From Cruorifilaria tuberocauda (Eukaryota > Nematoda > Chromadorea > Rhabditida > Onchocercidae): a stretch of DNA of 43,439 bases. The position numbers were made by a program, and so were the translations under genes. The stretch is from NCBI GenBank assembly GCA_013365365.1, contig JABVXU010000453.1, positions 1 through 43,439 of the forward strand, read 5' to 3'. Below the pieces are notes generated by a model. That model searched no databases and was not told the origin of the DNA. It saw nothing but the letters and a program-made list of their open reading frames with translations. Position 1 is the stretch's first letter, and each line of letters begins with the position of its first letter. Shown here in pieces: positions 12,232 through 25,500 of the stretch.

Positions 12232-13277
12232 TTTGTGTACATTAGAAGAGAGAAAGAAATACAGAAAATGTAATATTAAAATGTGAAAACTGGAAATTTT
12301 AAAAATGGATATTGTAAAAATTCCCGATGATCAAGAAATGTAAGGATAGAAAAGAGAAGAAGTAATTCAAACGAAACAATAAACAAATCCAGTTTTAACC
12401 AACAAATATTCATACCTGCATTTCTCTTTCTTCTAACATTCTCCTCAATTATTATTTTACTTCAGTCTATTTCAAATAATTTTCTTATAAAAATGAAATT
12501 GAGGGAAAGAGAAAAAATGAAACTCGTTATTTATTTGTACTGTTTATTTTTACTTATTTTTATATTACTTTTAATTATCATTTATTCATATCGCTTTCTT
12601 CTTTTTTATTTTTGCATGAAAATTGTACAGAATCACTTCAGTTTTATCAAATAATTAAATTTTTCATCTATTCATTAATTCCGTTTCTTATTTCTTTTCT
12701 AAACTTTAAATCTTTGAAAAATGGAAGAAGTTTTATTTGTTTTATCGAACTTTACACGTTATTTATTTTTGTTTCTTCTTGCTTTAAATATCAAATTCCA
12801 ACCAATACCCAAGCCTATACATTATTATTTATCAAAATGAATAAACAATAATATAATGAATAATTCTTTCCTTCTTTCTTTCTTCCTCTTTTGAAATGAT
12901 TGATTGCTTTCTTTGGCTTATATTATTATTACGAACAATGTTAAGCTTCACAATGATCGAAATGAAGATTTGAAAGTGGACGATAAAAGTAACTATGGAT
13001 GATATATCAGCAACTTTCCAATGGAAGGTAAACTTTAGTCTGTGTAATTTGAAAACAGTTAGATACAAAAAGTATGAAATTTTATACTTGAAAACATTAT
13101 TGACTTTTAGACGTAGAAACTGTAATAGTGTCATTTACTATAAGATGAATATTACTACTATTATCAATATTAATCATCAATACAGTATTAAGAACAAATG
13201 AAAAAAGACTGATAATGACTGCAATTACAACTGTTGACAATTGCAGCTGCTGTTTTGGTCTCTAATAATTTTATTAG
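12232..13277. other. Upstream region of cystine-knot gene
   Basis: AT-rich region that should contain the missing first exon of the following gene. Two ATG-led segments end at a donor in the required phase: 12517-12640, with an unbroken hydrophobic run after MKLVIYLYCLFLLIF, and 13126-13186, short and not hydrophobic. The first would supply a signal peptide or membrane anchor. Neither can be proved here. Confidence 0.4.
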
Positions 13278-16266
13278 ATTCCAATCCGAATGCTATTAAT
13301 TCGTCTTCCTTCCCATCCTTATGGTTAGATCACGATGACAGGAATTTGGATTTCGGTATTCAACCAACAAATAATACAAGTAAAGGAAATTACGTTTAAC
13401 TTTTTTTAAAATCTCTGTGATTTGATTAGAACCTAATTTTAAAACTAGAAACGTCAAAACTGATTTTCGAATGATTTTCGACCATAATTTAACTCGAAAT
13501 CTACTGAAATTCATTCTCAAAACTTATATTTGCTTATCGATTGTTTAAAATTTTATCTTCTTTGTTAAGTAATTAAATATTTCGATAAGGAATATAATTG
13601 ATCTGCAATATTTAAATCAATTCTTTCAGGACAATCATCAACAAATCTGTCATATGAAGAATTTCAGGAAAATTTCTCAACCAATAAAGAAATAGCATCC
13701 AAAAACAACAATAAAGTATTATTTTTTTTTCTTTCCTTCTCTAGCGTTGATAAATGATAAAATATTTATTCCTATTTTGCATCGAATTTAATTCGAATCA
13801 CAAAACATTTGCAATTAATTAGCTCAAAAATTTGCGCCTACATAGCTTCTATCATGTACAAATTATGAAATAGTAACAGATATTCCAATGATTTGCTAAT
13901 ATAATTTGATATATTTATTGATAAATTTATGCACGATAAATCATGTCTTCACGTCAATTATAAAAGTCTTTTTTTATTTAAAAAAAATTAAGCTTTTTTG
14001 AAGTATTAATTTGCATTATTTCAACTAATGATTTGTTTTGAGGAAGTTGACAATAACGATCAACGCTATGATTATAATCAAATTAGGCGATCAATTAATT
14101 CACCAAATTATACTGAGAATTATATAAAATCAGACAGGTCAAGGATAATTTTTTATTCTTATAGTTTATTCATACAAAATGTTAAATTTAGATTTATTTT
14201 AAAAATACGCAAATGCAAGGCAGAAAAAAATGAAATAATTTTGAATAATAAAATGAAAGGTTTCAATTAATCTTAAAAGGTAATTCAACAATTATTAAAA
14301 TGTAAAGGTTCTAATTTTATATTTCACTTCTACTTGCTACTTTCTATCTTTCTTTAGACATCCAATAACGAGCACAAAACGATGCACTCAGTACAGTGAA
14401 AAATATTTATATCGATTGCTAGAACATTCCGGAATGCTCAATCAATGGCTTATGGCGAACAATCCAGAAGAAGCGGGCCGTAATTTTGTTCATTCTTATA
14501 AAAATCCCTTCAAAACTAAATCTGACTTCTTCGATGTACCTCAGGATGATAGTTTACCATTTGATATTGACGTTAGTTAAATCAATTAATTAATTAATAT
14601 AATTATTGGTAACTGCAGCTTTTATGCATTAGTTGAAGGAGTCATTCTTATAAACCATCCTCTTCTCTCTTTTTTCTATAACAACAAAATAGTAATGATC
14701 ATCTGCAAAATTTTTATAAATGGACACATAATAATTCAAAAAAAATCTCAGAATAAAATATTCAAAAGATTATTATTGATTTAGCAATAGAAATGTTGCT
14801 AAATTATGTCTCAAATATTTTGTTTACGTATTTTTATCTGATTTTGATCATATCATTTCAATCATAACGTGCGATTATGAATTATTTTACTTGACTAAAC
14901 AATTTCAGGATATCGATATATCATTTGTATGTAATGATTTGTGTCAAAATATCATTTCGAAATTAAATGAAGCACTTGAAAAAGAGAAAAACGATGCACT
15001 TTTGTTAGGTGTACCATTTCTGGATGATCCGCAATCACGCGTAGTAAATGCTAGTTCAATTAACTCAACAATAACCAATTGTCAACTGGGTAAACATTTA
15101 ATTGAATACAGTTTTAAAATAGATAAAATAGTTGTGTAAGTGTTTAAAACTCCCTTATGATCTGAAATAATGCACTAATTCATGTTAATTAACTTATTAG
15201 TTAAAGAAAAAAAAATTATTGGATGACTATAATCGATTGATATAAATTCATGATGCCATTCAGTTATTTCAATTTCAAGTTAAAGCATTATGTAATTGTA
15301 TAATTGTGTATACAGTCAGGATACATATAATTCCCATATTTTGATCGATACTATTCTACTTCCATACCGCTAAATAACAGAAATTTGAGTAATTTGGGTA
15401 ATTTACATGATTAAACTTACATAACCTCAAATGCTTATCTGTTTTCCGACTGATTATTCAGTTCATTTCATCAAAATATTTATTGTAATTTGAAACTGAA
15501 AACTTTTGCTGTTTAAATTGACTACTAACCTTATCTATCACAGTCTTCAACCAAACCAAGATCACACATCATTTTTAAAAATCGGGAATAACAAGCTTTT
15601 CCCGACAAATAACTAAATAATTAATAATAGGCCTTCAGGAATATTTATACCAGTTGGAAAATGTGTTCCGCAAGGTACAGAGGAATTCAAAGAGCACAAC
15701 AAATTGTGTACATCTTGTCGTGGTATATATATGCTTGACAAAATGTGTTTCCCGAGATTTATTAATGCGATAAGATGTGGAAGTGGAATTCAAACATCTC
15801 GATGTATTTTCGATAAAATTTCAAAGCGAGGTATAGTTTAAGTACAAATTGAAATAAGCCTACGATTTAAATCTTCCCTCGAAATGATTAAATTTATATT
15901 TCTCAAGACTGCATCTCATATTATTTCGAACATTTTTTATATTCAAACATCCACATTTTCCTATTAAAAAAAAGGCATTTAAGATTTTAAAATTTACTGT
16001 ATATAAATTAGTTAGTTAGTTTCGGTTTCTAATATTTCAATGCTTTTTGCCTGAAATACATACTCAAAGACTATCCATGGGAAGTTACATTAAGGCTAAT
16101 TTAAGCTCATGGTTCATGTTATGTGCATATGCTTACGCTCAAAGTTTTACGCAACGAAGGAAACGAGAAATGCCAAGAATGGTACCATGAATACATTGAT
16201 GTCCCAACATCCTGTGAATGCCAGCTTGATACGGAATCATTACTGCTAAGTGCTGTGAAACTGTAA
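13278..16266 (+). CDS. Secreted cystine-knot-like protein (noggin/trunk/PTTH-like), 5' incomplete
   Basis: Seven exons join in phase: 13278-13379, 13630-13715, 14043-14137, 14358-14571, 14909-15135, 15631-15830 and 16106-16266, encoding about 360 residues up to a TAA. The 5' exon is not settled; a hydrophobic candidate is 12517-12640. The first part is Asn/Ser-rich and likely disordered, with possible glycosylation sites (NNT, NSS, NSTIT). The C-terminal third is Cys-rich: NKLCTSCRG, DKMCFPRFINAIRCGSG, SRCIF, GSCYVHMLTLKVLRNEG, EKCQEWY, DVPTSCECQL. The order FPRF-x4-RC, then C...LTLKVLR..., then a final CxC parallels vertebrate noggin (WPRY..., VHLTVLR..., ECKC) and insect trunk/PTTH. Those relatives are extracellular: noggin binds BMPs, and trunk/PTTH activate the Torso kinase. 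Dibasic KR sites before the Cys block could be processing points. The role is inferred from pattern only. An unrelated nematode Cys-rich secreted protein is the alternative. Confidence 0.72.
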
Positions 16267-18348
16267 CGATGGATACAGAAGAACATTCGACAATTAATAA
16301 TGATAAGCGAAAAAATGAAATATTTCAGAGAGATTAAGCAGAGAAAGGAAAGGGAGACTCCATTCACGAACGAGAAGTCAATCAACTGTTTTATGATCTT
16401 TCCAGTTTTTTATTTTGCTGAAACGAAATGCTATAATATTTCATTTGTTGAAATATCTGCAGCAAAACAATCTCATTTTAATTATATCAATCAATTTCAA
16501 TTTTCAAAATAAATTTGGAACGAGCATCATTACAACAAATTAATATAACATATGCCATGTCGTTTTTTTCTTACATTTAGATCATGAGTTTTCCGACATA
16601 AATAATCAATAGTTGCTCTTCTATCACTGTTATAAGTGATTCATTTTCATCCTTTATTGATTTGATTGTGAAAAGCTGATAACGTAAAAATTAATTCTCC
16701 ATTCTCGAAGAACCTTCTATAACAATTATATATATAATTAAATTTATATGGGGAACGTCAGGAATCTATTCGAAGTTATCAAACAAGTAGTATATAAGAA
16801 TTTTGTACAAAAATCAATTGTTTACAATGGGAATTGATCCGAAGGATATCAGAAAATTGCCAAAAATGAAACAATTTCGTACTTTCAATTGATTTGTTTA
16901 GCTTCAAAATTGTTGGTACAAAGAGATGATGTGATAGTAAAAAGTCAACTGAGGGGATACTAATTAACCATTAAAAATGTAGACATCCGATCCAAGAACC
17001 TTCAATTTCAAATTTACTTACTATTCTTCCTTATTGAGTTTAAAGGAGGAATAGTAAGAAAATTTGAAATTGAAAGATCAACGCAGAATTGGACATACTG
17101 GCTAAAGGGAGAAATATGATCATTATGATGTAGCACTTAGCAAATGACAGAATTTTGAGAGAAATAAATCAACAAAGTGAACTCACAGAACATTTGGGAA
17201 ACGAATTAAAGCTACTGATAAAATCACTATTGATGCAAGCATTTTTATAATATCAACTATGCTATCAAACTGGAAACTGCAACTCAGTTCAATATCTTTT
17301 CTATCACGTATTAAAACTTCTAATTAAGAAGAAATTGTAGATTTTCTCATGTTTCTCATATCAGAAAAAAGCGGATAAGAAGTACCCAACAATTTCCCAT
17401 AAACCCCAAAGCCTTCCTTTCTATGAACCTAATCTTCTTCAGTCGGAAATATCGGGAAAGCGATACAAAATAATGGAAATATTTTTATCCTTGAAAAAAT
17501 AAAGCAATTGAAGCATTTTTATACCCTTGAAATTTATATCATAGATATTGCTCGATCCAAATACTGTTAAGCGATTACGATATGCTTTATTTAGACTTAC
17601 GATTCTGAAAGATAACTATAGGTGATTAGTCTTAAAAAATCAGATTATTGATTTACCACTAGTTTCGTCTATTTAATACTCTCTAGCTCACTATAGACGA
17701 AAATCATCGACTCACCATCCAACTCAAAAGTAGTATATTTCAGAGCTATCAAATGTATTGAAGCAATCAGTGTTGTCTACACCCTACTAAATCTCTTCTA
17801 AACCATTACTTCAATAAAGAACTTAAAATTATTCTATCAGACCGACATAAACAACCAAGTAATTGACTCTACTCTTTATAATTTCTAATAATTATCTTAT
17901 AACATTAGATTGAAACTCTCCATCAAATAACAGTCTATCCGATTGTGCCATACAAAGCTCTCTTATCATGAAGGTTAAAAAAGAATCTTTTAAAAAACCA
18001 TATTAAATGAGAGATATGTAGCAGATAAAGAAATATAGGATTTTGAGAGCAAAAAAGTTTTTTTGTACTTGAGAATTATGAAATAAAAAATATTTTTAAT
18101 CTTCATGATAAGTGAATAAACAAATCATAAAGCAAAAAGAGCGAATTATATTTAATTTTATAAAACCTAGACAAATCAAATCTACAAACATACTGTTTAG
18201 GAAGGAAATAAAAGTGAGATTGGGCTAATCGGTAAATGATTAGCATTATGGAATGCTATACTGATAAAACAGCAAACATTATCGTACAAACTTACTAATT
18301 CAAAGTAGAATAAAAGGTACAGTTGGCTTAAAAATAATGGATGGCATT
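16267..18348. other. Convergent intergenic region
   Basis: About 2.1 kb between two convergent genes. It holds the long hairpin at 17000-17076, listed separately, and otherwise AT-rich sequence with many stops in all frames. The open frames near 16119-16512 overlap the last exon of the preceding gene or its 3' UTR and look like shadows. Confidence 0.6.
17000..17076. repeat. Near-perfect 77-nt hairpin
   Basis: Two arms of about 32 nt (17000-17031 and 17044-17076) are reverse complements apart from one A/A mismatch, one single-base bulge and one G/U pair, around a loop of about 12 nt (17032-17043). Pairing stops sharply at both ends. The size and shape match a metazoan microRNA precursor on either strand, but a small inverted-repeat element is equally possible. 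No mature miRNA seed was recognised. Confidence 0.6.
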
Positions 18349-20677
18349 TTATTCTTTTTTATCAACAAAATCTGTATCAGGCGACCATTTACTACCGTCC
18401 AATGGAACTTTTTCCAACCAATCATCGCAAAGTGTTTGGTTATCCTGTAAATAAACTCATTAAATAGTTGAGAAAGAAAAGCAGTAATAAACTACAAAGA
18501 ACATAAGTGATAGATCTTTTGACTGAAACAAAGCATCCTGAAAATACAATGCATAGATGAAGGAATTTATGGTTTATGTAAAATTCATTAGATATCTTAA
18601 ATGAACATACATTATCAAGCATAATCCCTGAGCAAGCTATAAGAGCCATATTACCATCAACAACGAAAGCGTTGCCTAAATATGCATCAATCTTTGTAGC
18701 TACGCGAACAAAGTCTCCATTCCGAGTAAATTGTTGAATCCGACCTGTTTTATCCAAAACAAGAATATCATTGCCATATCTAGAAAAATGCCACTATATA
18801 ACGACATTAAGTCAGAAATGATTAATAAAACCAGTAAAGCTATTAAATTGCAGATGAAATAATATACATATAATCGCTATATTAATAGCATCACATTTTT
18901 TATATGATGTTCAAGAAATAGGAATGCTTCCATCTATTGAATTATTTTTCTTTTTTTTTATGAGTAAAAATTTGGATGCATGATACGCAGTAAAAGCTAT
19001 GATATACAGTAAAAGCCTAGTATAAATTAAAATGAATTCTACCTTATGAAAAAAATACACGAAATGCAAAACATTCAAACACAATTTATACAATTTATAT
19101 CTGCTCTGTTTAGGAAGGGATTTATTGTCTAAATAAGAGATGTAAGTTAACTTTCATCTACGTAAAAATCTTTTGAAATTTTTCTATAGCAAAGATGGGA
19201 AGATAAGTCAGAGCTAAGAAAAGAAATCCTTGAAAGCAAAGTGTCAAAACAAAATCAAACTAACTTCTGTATTGAAAGGGGAAAGAAAATCTGTCCATCC
19301 TCTTTTCCTTCCTTACTGAAACTTTTGATCACTTTCCCTTCTCTAACACTGACCAGCCGAAGTAATTGTCTACAAGTGATAGCATAACAAAATAAGCTAT
19401 GTTAAAAGATTTCAATAACTGACCATCACAACAACACTAAATTTCAAAATATGATAGGAAAAATTTACCCTCTTCTATTTTTCTCTTTTATAGAGTAATT
19501 CAAACATTTACTGCAAGTTTACCAAATTTTTTCTTTTTTTCTTTATTCTGCTGAACAAGTTCATTAACTCATGAAGAGAAAGAACGGAAATAAAAGTACT
19601 CATTGTGGTAGACATATAACCCATTTATTTTAATTTAAAGTCATATGCTTAATCCAATGCTAACCAAATGATAAAAAAATTAATGCAATCTGTTAAATAT
19701 AAGACTACCATGTTAAATGTAAATAGAAGTTACCTAGAATACATATTGGTAGGTAAAGTGCACGTTGAGACGACTAATAGATCGCTGGATAGGGCACACA
19801 CTGTTTGAAAGACGTATTCATCATCACAGATCACTTCCTTCCAATCGCTTGGATAGCGAATATCCGAACTACAAAAGCAATCAAATAAAACTCAGAAAGA
19901 ATTTTCAATGTAAGATAGATACAAACTTCATTATTTATAACATACCTATAAACAATAGAATCCTCGCCTTTTACTCGTTTGGTCAAAAACATTTCTCCGC
20001 TATCACTCATGCTTAAACTTTGTATTCTCCCGTCAACAAATTGTTCACTGATCGTTTCACCGTCCAGTGTCATTACTTTGAGCAACGTTAAATCTGACAT
20101 ACATTCCGAATATGCATAAATTATCTGAAAAAAGAGAAATGATCTAAATTTTTGATGTAAGCAATGTCAAGTTTCGTTTATACGGCAACCTATGGTGGAT
20201 TGACTCTACTCGATGCTATTAAACACACTACTTAAATATTTAAAAATGAATCAGTTAACCGTGTCAAATGATTCTAATTAAGAAAAATAGTTTCGGAAGA
20301 AGTGATTCTTACCCTATTTCCATAAAATGACACCTGACAAAATGGTTCGATTTTTTTTGCAGAATCATTTTTCTCCTGCAAGAGTAGTTTACCGAATCGA
20401 TCTATTTTAAATAATCCTCCCTTTGTCGCTATCCAGATATTCTGTTGACTGTCGATGGCGACGCTGGAAAAAAGCCAAAAGAAAAAACTGAAGGTTAAGT
20501 TAAAAGAATATATAGCATTTTTCAACACGAAATATGTTCGAAGCATCTTAGTTCATTAATTTTCTGACAAAAAAACCTGGCTTACCCATATGGTACTCGA
20601 GCACCAAGCGGTGTTAGATGTACAAACATTTCTGCAAGACGTTGATGATTAGCAGTCTTTGATAATGCTTCTGTCAT
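18349..20677 (-). CDS. NHL-repeat-like beta-propeller protein
   Basis: Six exons on the minus strand: 20677-20586, 20463-20313, 20124-19946, 19868-19734, 18779-18611 and 18444-18349. All phases agree, giving 273 residues. The phrases YGVAIDSQQNIWIATKGG, GLFKIDRFGKLL and DILVLDKTGRIQQFTRNGDF have the strand-turn-strand rhythm of NHL or SMP-30-like blades (hydrophobic-AVD-x-N-IWVA, then I-x-K-D-x-x-G-x). No RING, B-box, signal peptide or membrane segment is visible, so this would be a stand-alone propeller, short for a full six-blade ring. The ATG at 20677 is followed by a polar N-terminus (MTEALSKTANHQRLAEMF). The specific family is not recognised. Such domains usually bind RNA or protein or act as hydrolases; which applies cannot be told. 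The fourth intron (18780-19733) is the longest. Confidence 0.8.
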
Positions 20678-22503
20678 ACTGTGTTGAGCTAAGTGATACT
20701 ACAATTACTCTGAAATAAGAGATGAAATATAAACGGATCTTTTAATAGAAAATATTATATTTCTTTAGGCGTAGGAGTTCCAAATTTTCAAACCAAAATC
20801 TTTTTTCTTGATTCTCTTCAATTGATAACATGCTAAAACTTACATTTTTATCGGTCTTGTTTCCTTTTGAATAAGTCTTTCTATAAATCATCAAATCTTC
20901 AAGTTTATCATTTTTCATTCCCTCATCTACTTCACACAGTGAGTCTTAATTTCTTACCAATAATCAATCTTAGCCATTTCTTAACTGATAATTATTAAAA
21001 CTTATTAGAAATATTTGTTATTTCGTTTCAAATAGTAAATATATTGTTATTTGGCAATCACCATATTCTCACCCAATATTTCACAGATATTTCGTTCATT
21101 CCTCTAATCTCCCATTTCTTTCCACGTTCTAAATCTACTTTCGAGAAAAATTCATTCCTTTCTTTCCTAGATCCGAAATACACCTTTACATAAGTATGAA
21201 ACTCGTCACTCCCGCACTATGTACCCTAGCCCTAGATCTAAAAGCCGAAATTAAGGAATCAGAAACCAACTTTCGGCATGAGATCTTGCATGGTCATTGC
21301 AGCATTTTTCAACCATCGTAATTTTTGAATATTTGTATGAAATTTAATATATACGCACGCATAAGGGTAAAAATCGTACCGAGCGTGTAGCACAAAGCAC
21401 GCTGCATGTTTGTTGTTCTGGTGATGCACGGTATGTGTTATTTGCAGGCATTAACACTTTATGCAAATTGCATATACATTAAGCATAATAAATAAGCTAG
21501 CCGGTGTATGCATCATTGCATTTTTATGATTTCATTTCGTTTTTGTCGGATAAAAGCCGGAATTTTGCAAGAAATCGTCATTTTTTTCAACTAAAGTGGA
21601 AGATTAATTAAAAATTCATTTTTATCTATTCTACGTCGACGAGTAACATTGACGCTTTGCTTACTTCTATTTTTCAATCATTAATACCACTTTAATAGTA
21701 ATATATCATTATTATAACTTCTATTCGGCTATTTAAATTATATATATATGTTTGAATTCATTATTGTTATGATTTCTAATTCGCAACTCAAATTTATCAG
21801 TATTTTAAAACCTTTTCTTTTTTCTGCTATTCTTTTGTATTTGTTAATGATTTGAAAGCTTTTCTGTGTGTTCTAATACCTAAGAACTTATAGATTCTAT
21901 ACAATACTTAAATCATATTATGGAAATAAATTTCGCGGGAAGAATTAAATTTAAATTTGGAAATAATAAAATTAAACAAAAATGATGAAATTTGCATGAT
22001 TTAATTAAAATATTTTTTAGATCAGTGAAGATAGAGAGCATAAGATATAGTAAATCTTCTTCATGAAACTGAAAAATGGCAAACAGTCCAATTCATAATG
22101 TTCGATTTTACTTTTTCTGCAGTTTTGGGAATATTTAATCTTTCCATTCAAAAAAAAATTAATTGAAAAAGTTGTAAATATCGGTGATGCAAATACGAAA
22201 TAAATTCTAATCTAACTTTATTTTGAATTAAAAACAAGTCAAAATAATTTTAATTAAAGAATCATTTGAACGCATAATAATGTGTAATTTTAAAAAATTA
22301 AATTAAACAGATATTAACACAAAATAATCTCTAAATTTCATTTTCTGTTTTAAAATCCTTATTAGCTACTATCTAAAGAATAACGTTGTAGTACTTTCAG
22401 CAATTTTGGAATTTAAAAAAAAGGCAAAAATACTAATACTTTCCAGCCAGTTTATGTATCAATTGAAGAAGTTGCTATACAAGTCGCCTTGATAATATGC
22501 AAA
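20678..22503. other. Divergent intergenic region
   Basis: About 1.8 kb between the starts of the NHL-like gene (-) and the large scaffold gene (+), so both promoters should lie here. It is AT-rich and holds one E2F-like element at 21931. An acceptor (ttccag, ending 22446) precedes the scaffold gene, and 22447-22503 is open in frame with it. It could be a trans-splice acceptor or the end of an intron from an unseen upstream exon. Confidence 0.55.
21931..21941 (-). promoter_or_regulatory. E2F-like element
   Basis: TTTCGCGGGAA reads TTCCCGCGAAA on the minus strand, matching the E2F core (TTTSSCGC type). It stands out as a GC island in very AT-rich DNA, 562 bp upstream of the ATG of the large scaffold gene. 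The same 11-mer recurs in the opposite orientation at 32400-32410. Motif evidence only. Confidence 0.35.
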
Positions 22504-25500
22504 ATGTACGATTGGAATCCTGAAACTGGAACTGATAATCGACCTCTAATACAAAGTGCCGATGATACAAAAACTACACAAAACCCTGCAGAAACTCCAG
22601 TCAGTAATTGTCAAGATGCCACCAATTCCTCCTCTTCGAAATCGAACAGAAGCGGATTTTTCTCTGCAGTTCCGAAGACTCTTTCATCAATCGAACATAT
22701 GAAGTATTATCAAGAGGACAGTTCGCTTCATGCAGCCCAACTATTAGCGACAGCATGTGAAGATACTATTAATAAAACATTTACTGTAAATCAAAGTACT
22801 TCGGTTGACAAATCGCTACAACTGAATACATCTGATCAGGTAATTCATAGTGATGATGATACTATGAGCAAGACATTTACTATTAAAAGAAATGATTCGC
22901 TTGAAACGAAAGAAGAATTGAATACATCTGATCAGATAACTCATGACAATTCAAAACAGAAACCTGGAAAAGTTCCCATACTAACTGTTATGGATATTAT
23001 TCCATCTTTGGATGAAAATGCTTCATATGATAACAAAATTTCCGCTGTGTACAACGCTGAAAAGAACAGCCATGTTTTATCAAATGATAATCATTCCAAT
23101 ATATCCAACAAAAACAAAGTGTCGAATTCAGAACATCATCCCGAAAATGCAGAAGAAAAATTCCCTTCTGTTACTTCTGAGAAATTAGTTGTGACTCCCA
23201 AATTAAGCACCACAATTTCCTCCTCAATTACTGATTCTCAGCAGTTTGCTGACAATAACTTCATCATCAGTACTTCTCGTATGAATTCTCTGAATGATGC
23301 TCAAAAAATACCGGAAATGCTCCCTAGGGAGAGTTCTGTCGCAAACGATATCAGTTCTCAAAGCACTATTCATAAAAGCGGAGATATTGCAAAGTCAACA
23401 AATAACAGTAATAATACTACCACGAAAAACGTACTTACTATTTTAACTCCAAATAAAACTAGCACGAATAATATGACTAATGAAATTAACTGGTCAGATT
23501 TCCCAAAAACTTCAATGAATGGAGATATGACAAGAAATATCACGGATTTACGTGATAATGATATATTAAAGTTAGAAACCGTCTTTGTTGCCAATACTAG
23601 CTTGCAACAACTTTCGCATCATTCCATCGAAAAACAGAAAACTTTGCACGTTATCAATTCACTGCAAATAAATTCATCTCAAAATGATGCATCCCACCAT
23701 AATTTTGGCGAAAAAAATCATGAGTTTAATGAGAATTTAAACAACCATCAGATTGGTAACAATCTACCACAATCGGTAATTCAAAAATCCGAAAACTATG
23801 ATTTCATTTCTACCAAACAAACGCCATATCCGGAAATGTATCTGTTGGCGGCAGCAGAAAATCCAAACTTTATCGTCGAGGAATTTGAAAATTCCACTTC
23901 ATATTGTTTTCTAAAATCTCTAAAAATCAGCACCACTACACAAACTGATTTCGACGCATATCCATATGATTGCAAGAATTATTCAGATTTGCGAAAGAAT
24001 ATACACGTAGAAAATACATCACAGAAACAATTAATTATTATCGATAATAAAAATACGTATTCGATAACTGCTATCGCTGATAAAAAAACACAAGTTACTC
24101 CGAGACGGCTGGAAAACTGTACAAGTAATCGTAAGAATAGACAATGTCAAGCGTAAGTATACCATCTTTTCACTTGTTTCACTGAATAATAGTTACTTCA
24201 AAGTGGCAGAGGAAAAGTTTGAAGTTTGAAACGCTGATTTAAATGATAATAAGCTTCTAAACGATGGATGTAACATCCATAGAGAAACTGAAAATGAAGA
24301 ATTGAGAAATATTTTAAATTCTCGATTAATTTCAACACTTCAAGTTTATTACTCATTGCTATTGTACACATTAAAATGAGCTATAAAACACCAAAACACA
24401 TCACTTAAACATTAATTTCAATAGAAAAACGAAGGCACTTATGCATTGGTTTAATGTGAATTTTTTTTCATTATATTTTGAAAAATTGGAAAGATCCCCA
24501 GAATATCCAAGAGAGATTTCAGAATGGTACAGAATGACAGTTCTTTCCGTGAAAATGACCATTTGGATGAGGTGCCTGGAACGGAATTAATTACAAGAGC
24601 TATACAAACGGATCAAGAAAATGCGAATGAAGCGTATAATAATTCATGCGATAAATCTAACAGGTTTTGTAACAAAACATTGCAAGAATATTTATTATGG
24701 AGTATATTAAATTATATTTTAAATAAATTTGAACTTGATATTTGTTTAGAATTCGATAATATTTTGCAAATAATTATTAATATTCTCTTAGTTCTCTTTA
24801 TGACATAAATGAATTAATATCATAAGCATTAATCTAATATTTGAACTAATCATCTGTTAACTGAAAATGATACTTTATGAAGCACGACAAGTGGGAAGAA
24901 ACAATCTTATACATTCAATACATTGCTGCCATTAATGAGTACTTCTCGAGATGGAATGACTGAAAAACATTTAACTGAAAGTAAGTAATTGTGTGATCTG
25001 CTGCGATCATTCCGCTTTTCTTACATATATAATTTTACTGATAATTTCAGTTCATAAAATGGAAACATTTCACAAAATATTCTTTTTGTTCATTTATTAT
25101 GGCATCAATTGCTATAATGATATGTTCATTTTATTAATGATTGATATGGCATCACCACGGCGAAAATCATTCCCAATTTCGCGAAGCATGCTGAATTTCA
25201 TAAATCCAGCATATTTGCAGGACAAACTATTTCACGACCAAAAACAATTCGTGAAATTATTCGAACTTCAACAGCGATTGCGGTAATCGTTTCTTTCGTT
25301 CATAATTATTTACATATTTCAAATATTGTGGAAAATTTTTGATATATTAATTTACGAAATATTAAAAATAAAGAAAAATGTTCACAAGTTATTTTAAGAA
25401 AATACTGTAAAAAAACAATAGATATTAAACAAAGATTTTGCACATATATTTAATGACATTTTTACTAATAATTTGAAATAAATCGAAGAGATTGTTGAAT

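Noticed and set aside
23370..23594. Minus-strand hydrophobic frame
   Set aside because: It is antisense to the Asn/Thr-rich coding exon of the scaffold gene, whose complement naturally reads as Val/Leu/Ile.
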